From NCBI GenBank assembly GCA_900318815.1, contig ONMA01000047.1, forward strand, positions 1 to 37,310: a stretch of 37,310 nucleotides of DNA, read 5' to 3'. The position numbers and the translations under genes are program-made. The notes under the pieces are model-generated. The model made no database searches and was not told where the DNA came from. It saw only the letters and a program-made list of their open reading frames with translations. This document shows positions 31,703-37,310 of this stretch, one piece after another (position 1 is the stretch's first letter; each line of letters begins with the position of its first letter). The DNA comes from an uncultured Prevotellaceae bacterium. Lineage in GTDB: Bacteria; Bacteroidota; Bacteroidia; Bacteroidales; Bacteroidaceae.

Positions 31703-34119
31703 CGGACAGTACCCATCAGCGTATAACGCACACCATCCTTTTCGATGACGAGCTGGCGGCCGTCAAGGTGCTTTGTAACCTTGGCGGCTGTCTTCTTTGT
31801 TCCGATAGTAGAAATGCCAGTTGCCGAAGTGTCGGGCACGCGGATATAGACGTCATAGATGCGGGCACCACCGCTCGACGAGTTGTTCAGCAGTTCGAGA
31901 GTGCGAACCTTATTGCCGTCGGCAATGCCGGCCACGTCTAAGAGGTTCCAGGCTAAGAGCGTCTGCTTCTTCATCTTGTCTGTCGTCTTCGTCCCCTGTG
32001 TACCGTCGGCCAGCGTCCAATTCAGCTTGTAGGAACGGTCGCCGGTGAAGTGCAGGTTCACCAGTAGCTGTAACACGCCGTCGGTGAAGTGCCAGCGCAG
32101 TCCGCCGCCACTCTTCGACATATCGATGCCGCCCTTGGTGCAGCCGCCGGGTATGTTGCCGCCGCTCTCAGTCTTGGCAGGGTCATAGCTCGTGGCGATG
32201 GCGCCGTCAACCAGTTCGATGACGCCTTGCAGGTCGGCGGGCAGCGCGTCCCAGGCATCCTGAAAGTGATACCAGTCGCCGGTAAGCACCTTGAAGGGTT
32301 TGACCACGCTGACAGACCCCGTCGTGCTGACATCCTTCACCCCCGCCTCGCGGTCGCCGCTGACGGTCAGCGTGTAGGTGCAGCCGGCTACGGGTGTGCC
32401 GCTGATAGTAATCGTCTGTCCGTCAACGCTGTATGTCAGTCCTTCGCTCAATTGACTGACAACGGCTGTCGTCCCTGCCGTGCTCATCTCGTAGACGATG
32501 GGCTCTATGGCTTGCCCCTCGACGACTTCCTGTGCCGAGTTGGCCGTCTTGCAGGTCAGCGTAATCTTCTCGGGAATGATAAACTCCATCGGTATGCCGT
32601 CCAGTTCGAAGGCTCCAAAGTCGGGTGCCGCATCGTTGTAGCCGATATAGATGTCGTCGGCCGTCACCAACTCCAGTCCGGCCGCCACCGCCTCTTCGGC
32701 TGTCATCTTGCGGGTGGGGGTGAAGCCGATGATGGGTGTGCCCTTGTCCTTCATTACGCTGCCGGGTTTCAGCCGCGCAAAGCCGTTGTCGGGCAGCGAA
32801 CCGTCGGCCTGGCGGTCGGCCATGAAGTCGTCGACGCTCAACGACAGGAACTCGCCCGAATAGTCCTTGGTCACAATCTGCGTCTTCCCCTCTTTGTAGC
32901 CCTCCTTGATAGGGCTGCAGCCGTCGAGTGTCGTCCAGGAGTTGAAGTCGGTATCGGGTTCCTGATAGCCCTCCTTGTCGGGCGACAGAAATTCGTGGTT
33001 GCCGATGCTGACGCCGCTTTTCTGGGCTGTGGCGCCCCAGCCGATGCAGTTGCGGATGGTCATACCGCCGTATTTGAACATCGTGGGGAAGCGGTAGTTG
33101 AACTCGTTGCCCCAGGCCGTACAGTTGATGATGTACATCCCCTCGTAGGCGTTGTTCTGGTCGAAGCCCTTATGCAGGTTGCCGAAAGCCACGCAGTTGG
33201 TCACGACATGGGCACCCACCGACTGGTCGAAAGCCGCACCGCCGGCACTGCCGCCACCGCCGAGTTTGAAGCCGTTGCCATTCTTGCCCTCGCTGCCGTC
33301 CTTCAGATAGCCCGCGTGCCAGGCCCAACAATGGTCGATGACCACGGGGTGGTACACCATATAAAGGTCCCAGTTGTCGTCGCTGTTCGTCCATGCGCGA
33401 CAGCCGTGGAACTCGGTGCCAGGCCCGGGGAAGAGCTTGCAGGCGAAGCCGTCGGCATCGCCTCCGTCGTCCGTACCATTATAGGTGCGCAGGTCGGCGT
33501 TTTCGTAGGCATCGCAGTTGATGACCTTGTTGCCGCGACAGTAGGTGTAGTTAGGATTATACTGCGGCTGTCCACTGATGGGCAGCGACTTGGTCTCCTC
33601 AATCGAGAAGTCCTTGTACATACCTATCTGTAGGCCGGTGTCGTTGTTCCAGCGAAACACGCAGCGCTCGATGACGTTGTACGATCCCTCCACCTTCATG
33701 CCGTTGTCCTCGGCATTCTGCAGCACCAGTCCGTAGAACGTCCAGTAGTTGGCTAAGTGGTTCACGTAGATGCAGCGTCCCATCTTGAAGGCCGACTCCG
33801 TCTTGTGGTTCATGGCCGAGCCGTCGATGACAACCTTGCCGGCAGCCTCGTCAGGCCAGGCGCGCATCTCGCAGCGTCGGTCGGGGTTCGTTGGCAGTTC
33901 GGGAATCTTCAGGCGTTCGCTGATGGTGTAGGTGCCCTCGTGGATGAGGATGCGGTCGCCGGCCTGCACCTGCTCTAATGCTTTGTGAATGGTCAGCAAC
34001 GGTGCCTCCTCCGTGCCGGGGTTCGTGTCGTTGCCGTTGGTGGCCACGTGGATGTCTGTGGCCATGGCTGTCAAGGCTGTTGCAGCCATCATCCAGATAG
34101 TAAGTAGTTTCTTGGTCAT
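31699..34119 (-). CDS. secreted polysaccharide lyase, PL9-like pectate lyase
   Basis: 806 residues. A signal peptide (about 1-20) is followed by a right-handed beta-helix starting IHVATNGNDTNPGTEEAPLLTIHKALE, the usual PL9/PL1-like opening. DADGFACKLF (about 221-230) supplies the calcium-binding acidic residues and basic catalytic residue of PL9, and NGNGFKLGGGGSAGG is also typical. From about residue 500 come an Ig-like module (VDGQTITISGTPVAGCTYTLTVSG) and a further beta-domain. The final residues (LDGRQLVIEKDGVRYTLMG) look like a Prevotella secretion/anchoring tail. It would cleave pectic galacturonan or rhamnogalacturonan outside the cell. It is isolated, with no PUL transport genes in view. 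A TAACTTTG -7 box lies at 34152-34145. Confidence 0.85.
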   Translation of the reverse strand: MTKKLLTIWMMAATALTAMATDIHVATNGNDTNPGTEEAPLLTIHKALEQVQAGDRILIHEGTYTISERLKIPELPTNPDRRCEMRAWPDEAAGKVVIDGSAMNHKTESAFKMGRCIYVNHLANYWTFYGLVLQNAEDNGMKVEGSYNVIERCVFRWNNDTGLQIGMYKDFSIEETKSLPISGQPQYNPNYTYCRGNKVINCDAYENADLRTYNGTDDGGDADGFACKLFPGPGTEFHGCRAWTNSDDNWDLYMVYHPVVIDHCWAWHAGYLKDGSEGKNGNGFKLGGGGSAGGAAFDQSVGAHVVTNCVAFGNLHKGFDQNNAYEGMYIINCTAWGNEFNYRFPTMFKYGGMTIRNCIGWGATAQKSGVSIGNHEFLSPDKEGYQEPDTDFNSWTTLDGCSPIKEGYKEGKTQIVTKDYSGEFLSLSVDDFMADRQADGSLPDNGFARLKPGSVMKDKGTPIIGFTPTRKMTAEEAVAAGLELVTADDIYIGYNDAAPDFGAFELDGIPMEFIIPEKITLTCKTANSAQEVVEGQAIEPIVYEMSTAGTTAVVSQLSEGLTYSVDGQTITISGTPVAGCTYTLTVSGDREAGVKDVSTTGSVSVVKPFKVLTGDWYHFQDAWDALPADLQGVIELVDGAIATSYDPAKTESGGNIPGGCTKGGIDMSKSGGGLRWHFTDGVLQLLVNLHFTGDRSYKLNWTLADGTQGTKTTDKMKKQTLLAWNLLDVAGIADGNKVRTLELLNNSSSGGARIYDVYIRVPDTSATGISTIGTKKTAAKVTKHLDGRQLVIEKDGVRYTLMGTVR

Positions 34120-34455
34120 AGTTCGTAGTCTCTTAATCGTGCTGCAAAGTTACGCTTTTCTTCCGTTGGCCGCCCTATGCAGGATACAGTAATCCACGCA
34201 AACGTTTACAGCCCCGTATCTTCACGGAATGAGAGAAAGATTGGCAATTCTTGCATTTGTTACGAAAAAACAGTGTAACTCGGAAGCGATTTTGGAAGAT
34301 TAACGCAATTCGACCTATAATAAAGGCAAAATGGGGATTTAGAGCCCCTTGATAAGGGGCGGCTATAATGCAGGGATATGCAAATTAGGGAGGAATGGTG
34401 AAGGAGTTAGGTTGCCAAATCGGACTCGGCCATGCCGCTTGCCAGAGCAAGAACC

Positions 34456-34602
34456 TCATTTAGCCATCTCCTTCATCTTTGTGATGACGCTTTTGAAGCT
34501 CGTCAGCAGTTCTTCGACGAGCGAAGCGGCAAGCCGATTACCTCGTAGGCACTGCGCTCAATTCAAGGAAACGAAGACCAAATGTCTGTCGAGCTTGCTC
34601 AT
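34456..34602 (-). pseudogene. remnant of an unidentified gene with an internal stop
   Basis: In the 743-nt gap 34120-34862, the only coding-like trace is on the minus strand: an ATG at 34602, 14 codons, an in-frame TGA (34560-34558), then 33 further codons ending LVEELLTSFKSVITKMKEMAK. The amphipathic helical tail looks like a genuine protein C-terminus, but I do not recognise the family. The rest of the gap is AT-rich with no other gene. Confidence 0.3.
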
Positions 34603-34862
34603 CAGAAAGCAGACAAGCATTTTTGTGTGGCATTTCACAGAAAACTGCGTATTAGGCTACACCCTTCTATAGAACATAATTGTGGAATTGCAAGCAGAAA
34701 TTATTGCGAAATGATACCATATCAAGAGAATAGACTACTCTTTTTCTTAATTTATGTTCACGAATTATCACATCCTCGTTTTTTTTAATTATATTTGCGC
34801 ACAGAACGCCCAATGCTGGGCAAGAATAACTAAAGCGACATGGTGATAAACAATAGAATAGT

Positions 34863-35975
34863 ATGACAGCGAAAGAATTGAATATAATAGACAATAATGA
34901 ATACCAGCAGTGGTTACAGCAATTGTTTACAGAAATAGACAAGCAGCGGCTGAAGGCAGCTATGCAACTCAATGCCGCTACGCTTCAGCACTACTGGTGG
35001 CTAGGCAATGATATCATCCGTCAACAGAAAGAGCAAGGATGGGGTGCAAAAGTCATTGATCAACTATCAGTAGATTTACAGAAACGATACGGAAATGACA
35101 GTGGATATTCCATACGTAACTTGAAGTACATGAAGCAGTTTGCTGAAGAATATCCAGACTTCCCATTTGTGCAAGTGCCACTTGCACAAATACAAGAGAT
35201 GCCAATTTTGCAAGCGCGACTTGCAAAATTCACCATTTCAGCAGATGGAGAGTTTGTGCAAGTGCCGCTTGCACAAATCACATGGTATCACCATATATCT
35301 ATGCTCCCCAAGGTGAAAGATATGGCCTTGAGAGCTTTTTACATGACGGAAACAGCTATTCATGGCTGGAGCCGCGACATCATGCTGATGCAGATTAGCG
35401 ACAACTACCATCAGAAAGCTCAGGCGCTGCCCAATAATTTCAGCACGACTCTTCCACCTGTGAACAGCGACTTGGCAAAAGCCGTATTCAAAGACCCATA
35501 TAACTTTGGATTTGTTGACATGGCACAGGTAAAACAAGAGAAGGATTTGGAAGACCAACTTGCAAGTAAGATAACTGATTTCCTCTTGGAATTGGGTAAG
35601 GGCTTCTCCTATGTAGGAAGGCAATATCCACTTAACATTGAAGGCGAGGACAATAAGGTTGACCTGATGATGTATCACACCCGCCTGCATTGCTATGTAG
35701 CCATCGAACTGAAAGCCAAAGAATTTAAGCCAGAATACCTCAGCAAACTCAACTACTACATATCCGCTATCGATGACTTGGTCAAGATGCCTGAAGATAA
35801 CCCAACAATCGGCCTGCTGCTGTGCCGTACAAAGAGCAATACAAAGGTCGAGTATGCTCTTCGCGGCATGACCCAGCCATTGGGTGTTGCAGAATACCAG
35901 ACCACCAAGATGATAGAAGAACTGAAATCAGAACTCCCTTCTATTGATGACCTGGAGAAAACACTTGAGAAATAG
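34863..35975 (+). CDS. DUF1016 / YhcG-like PDDEXK nuclease-domain protein
   Basis: 370 residues. The N-terminal DUF1016-N domain (about 1-170) includes HYWWLGNDIIRQQKEQGWGAK and SIRNLKYMKQF. The C-terminal PDDEXK-like domain (about 210-350) has FSYVGRQYPL, DNKVDLMMYHTRLHCYVAIELKAKEFKPEY with the D, E and K of the nuclease core, and a closing NPTIGLLLCRTKSN. YhcG-type proteins are often found with restriction or mobile loci and are thought to be nucleases or nuclease-like; the role here is unknown. The gene is AT-richer than the housekeeping genes and neighbours an insertion sequence, suggesting transfer. Three palindromes in its middle encode repeated VQVPLAQI-like peptides. Confidence 0.9.
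   Translation: MTAKELNIIDNNEYQQWLQQLFTEIDKQRLKAAMQLNAATLQHYWWLGNDIIRQQKEQGWGAKVIDQLSVDLQKRYGNDSGYSIRNLKYMKQFAEEYPDFPFVQVPLAQIQEMPILQARLAKFTISADGEFVQVPLAQITWYHHISMLPKVKDMALRAFYMTETAIHGWSRDIMLMQISDNYHQKAQALPNNFSTTLPPVNSDLAKAVFKDPYNFGFVDMAQVKQEKDLEDQLASKITDFLLELGKGFSYVGRQYPLNIEGEDNKVDLMMYHTRLHCYVAIELKAKEFKPEYLSKLNYYISAIDDLVKMPEDNPTIGLLLCRTKSNTKVEYALRGMTQPLGVAEYQTTKMIEELKSELPSIDDLEKTLEK
35165..35277. repeat. three palindromes inside the DUF1016 gene
   Basis: 35165-35191 (13-bp perfect arms, ATTTGTGCAAGTG), 35204-35230 (11-bp arms, AATTTTGCAAG) and 35253-35277 (10-bp arms, TTTGTGCAAG). The first and third are near-copies and give the repeated peptide FVQVPLAQI. Confidence 0.85.
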
Positions 35976-35999
35976 ATTAAGAATTGAAATACCCAAAAG

Positions 36000-36040
36000 T
36001 GTGACAGGGAACAGTGTGACAGGGACAGTCCCTTGTCACA
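36000..36040. repeat. GTGACAGGGAC hairpin after the DUF1016 gene
   Basis: TGTGACAGGGAC (36015-36026) pairs with GTCCCTTGTCACA (36028-36040) with one bulge. A direct partial copy of the left arm precedes it. It may terminate the DUF1016 transcript or be a REP-like repeat. Confidence 0.65.
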
Positions 36041-36100
36041 TAAGTAGTCACTCTTCACAACCCCTGTTCTCATCAAAAATGAGTAAAAAATGGGGAATTT

Positions 36101-36132
36101 CTTGTAGATGTCGAGAAATTTATATATCTTTG
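36101..36132 (+). promoter_or_regulatory. promoter pointing into the IS110 copy
   Basis: CTTG (36101-36104), 20-nt spacer, TATCTTTG (36125-36132). It reads towards a 20-codon frame (MTHAGHRAYKKVDQ..., 36160-36222) that runs into the transposase 3' end on the opposite strand, so it may mark a gene interrupted by the insertion. Confidence 0.45.
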
Positions 36133-36197
36133 CCACATATTACTATAAAGTCCACGCTTATGACGCACGCAGGACATAGGGCTTATAAAAAAGTTGA

Positions 36198-37310
36198 TCA
36201 AAGGAACCGCATTCTATGCTGAATTCCAAACATTGATTGATATTTAACTATATATTTAACATTTCGCAGATCAAACAATTTCCTTATTAGTCCGATAGAC
36301 GGATAGACGTAATCAGGGTTATATTTTACTCTGTCTCTGACCATCGCTACAAGGATGTGCAGCATTTTGTTCTTGATATTGTTATGCACTAGCAGAGGAT
36401 GTTTGCCACGCTCTATAAGACGTTGATAGTAAATATGAACGTTCATGTCAAACTTGATTGCGGCCAGTGCTGCTTGCGAGAGCAAGGACTTAATCATCCT
36501 GTTGGCAAAAGGACTGACCTGAGGCCTGCTGTTGACGCTAGTGCCCGATTGTCGTCCGAATGGAGCAATACCATAATAGCAGGCTATCTTCCTTGAGTCT
36601 AGGTCAAATTTCTGGAAGTTGTCCGTATAGACCATCAGGCACGTCGCATTCTGCACTCCAATGCCTGGCATGGAGGTGATGATGTCAAAGATCTCCCTGA
36701 GTTCGTCATCAGAGGCAATGATTTCCTTAATCTTCTGGTCACATTTCGCGATGGCCTTGTTTACCTCTGTAATAAGGTGTTTGCTGGTAAAAGACATAAA
36801 AGCTCTGGCATCCGACTTCTCCTGTGTGAGACGTTTCTCGTCTCTTCTGACCGTCAGTGCTACCTTCTGCCTGACAAGGCTGTGACGATAAAGGAATATC
36901 TCTCTCAAACAAGTTAGCGAGGCACTCTGAGGCTTGTGCAGTATCATCTTGTCGTAGTTACGCATGGCATACTCTGCGATGGCCCGTGAGTCAGCCTTGT
37001 CGTTCTTTACACGTTGGATACCTGCAGAGTGCTTGATCTTGTAGGCACACTCCAGCCACATGTCATAGCCCGAGGCATAAAGATAGTTGCTAAGCCCGAT
37101 ACTATACCCACCGGTATTCTCCCCACAGAAGAGCCAGGCATCTGCCGCAAAGCCCTCTGCATGAGCCTTCACCCACTTCACCAGACGACGATAGCCTGAT
37201 GTTTTGTTGTCAAACACTTCGTGCACGCTAGGGGCACATTCCTTCAGTCCCTCTGCCTGAATGAGGGTCGCATCAAACTTTTCTTTCGAGAAATCGATGC
37301 CAATAAAGAT
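36198..37310 (-). CDS. IS110-family transposase, N-terminus cut by window edge
   Basis: 370 codons are open to the window edge. The frame continues upstream of the GTG at 37226 and reads IFIGIDFSKEKFDATLIQ at the edge, which is the N-terminal RuvC-like DEDD segment; the true start therefore lies outside. The C-terminal Tnp20 domain has SMPGIGVQNATCLMVYTDNF (about 110-130 residues before the end) and the conserved serine region YGIAPFGRQSGTSVNSRP. IS110 enzymes are recombinases that, in studied cases, are guided by a bridge RNA encoded in the element's non-coding end. No internal stop or frameshift is seen. Confidence 0.92.
   Translation of the reverse strand: MFIGIDFSKEKFDATLIQAEGLKECAPSVHEVFDNKTSGYRRLVKWVKAHAEGFAADAWLFCGENTGGYSIGLSNYLYASGYDMWLECAYKIKHSAGIQRVKNDKADSRAIAEYAMRNYDKMILHKPQSASLTCLREIFLYRHSLVRQKVALTVRRDEKRLTQEKSDARAFMSFTSKHLITEVNKAIAKCDQKIKEIIASDDELREIFDIITSMPGIGVQNATCLMVYTDNFQKFDLDSRKIACYYGIAPFGRQSGTSVNSRPQVSPFANRMIKSLLSQAALAAIKFDMNVHIYYQRLIERGKHPLLVHNNIKNKMLHILVAMVRDRVKYNPDYVYPSIGLIRKLFDLRNVKYIVKYQSMFGIQHRMRFL
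36198..37310 (-). mobile_element. IS110-family insertion sequence, partial
   Basis: Only the transposase and its 3' side are in the window. IS110 elements usually lack long terminal inverted repeats, so the downstream boundary, somewhere around 36130-36197, cannot be fixed here, and the upstream end lies beyond 37310. Confidence 0.75.

Noticed and set aside
34349-34672. 107-codon plus-strand frame
   Set aside because: No RBS or promoter, low-complexity composition without domain-like pattern, and overlaps the better coding trace on the minus strand.
1-37310. tRNA or rRNA genes
   Set aside because: No cloverleaf-like or rRNA-like segment was recognised in the intergenic gaps by eye; a covariance search was not possible.

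Overview
The window looks like chromosomal DNA of a Bacteroidales bacterium of the Prevotella type. Evidence: promoters of the Bacteroidetes form (TTTG, about 20 nt, TAnnTTTG), type III glutamine synthetase (GlnN), the LL-diaminopimelate aminotransferase route to lysine, a CBM26-tailed GH13 amylase lipoprotein and a PL9 polysaccharide lyase. Most genes are GC-rich. The right end (from about 34150) is AT-richer and accessory.

Layout. 1-2750: the 5' leader of a gene lying left of the window, a small secreted protein and two overlapping glycosyltransferases (GT4, GT2). 2799-4580: GH13 amylase. 4692-9320: glnN, then dapF-dapL. 9550-11185: a MITE-like element and a DUF1593 protein. 11212-12923: TfoX-N protein, uracil-DNA-glycosylase-fold protein, AlkD-like protein. 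12996-19353: gltB-gltD, separated by a 41/42-bp tandem repeat. 19691-22015: a degenerate ThiD-like kinase domain fused to an AraC DNA-binding domain, directly followed by pdxS-pdxT. 22224-24701: glnK-amtB-outer-membrane protein. 24752-25552: periplasmic flavodoxin. 25879-31702: pyrG, a purF-like amidotransferase, an internally deleted amtB and asnB. 31699-34119: PL9 lyase. 34863-37310: DUF1016/PDDEXK protein and an IS110-family transposase cut by the window edge.

The core is an ammonia-assimilation and amide-transfer island: ammonium uptake (AmtB), PII sensing (GlnK), glutamine synthesis (GlnN), GOGAT (GltBD), and five glutamine amidotransferases (GltB, PdxT, PyrG, PurF-like, AsnB), plus DapL, which draws on glutamate. 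Five of its transcription units (glnN, dapF-dapL, gltBD, glnK-amtB, pyrG-purF-amtB'-asnB) carry a dyad of the form TTACA-N3-TGTAA at exactly the same distance (62 nt gap) upstream of the -7 box. I read this as a nitrogen-regulon operator; its regulator is not in the window.

The second striking feature is a set of short GC-rich palindromic elements inside coding sequences. They stay in frame and occur in gltB (seven), dapF, purF, asnB and the UDG-like gene. A separate AGTTGACR repeat family sits inside glnN and pyrG. They resemble in concept the Rickettsia palindromic elements inserted in proteins.

Two nitrogen genes look damaged. gltB has lost a short segment that should encode its catalytic N-terminal cysteine and is out of frame with its apparent start. 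The second amtB lacks its middle roughly 300 residues. Either could be real or an assembly artefact.
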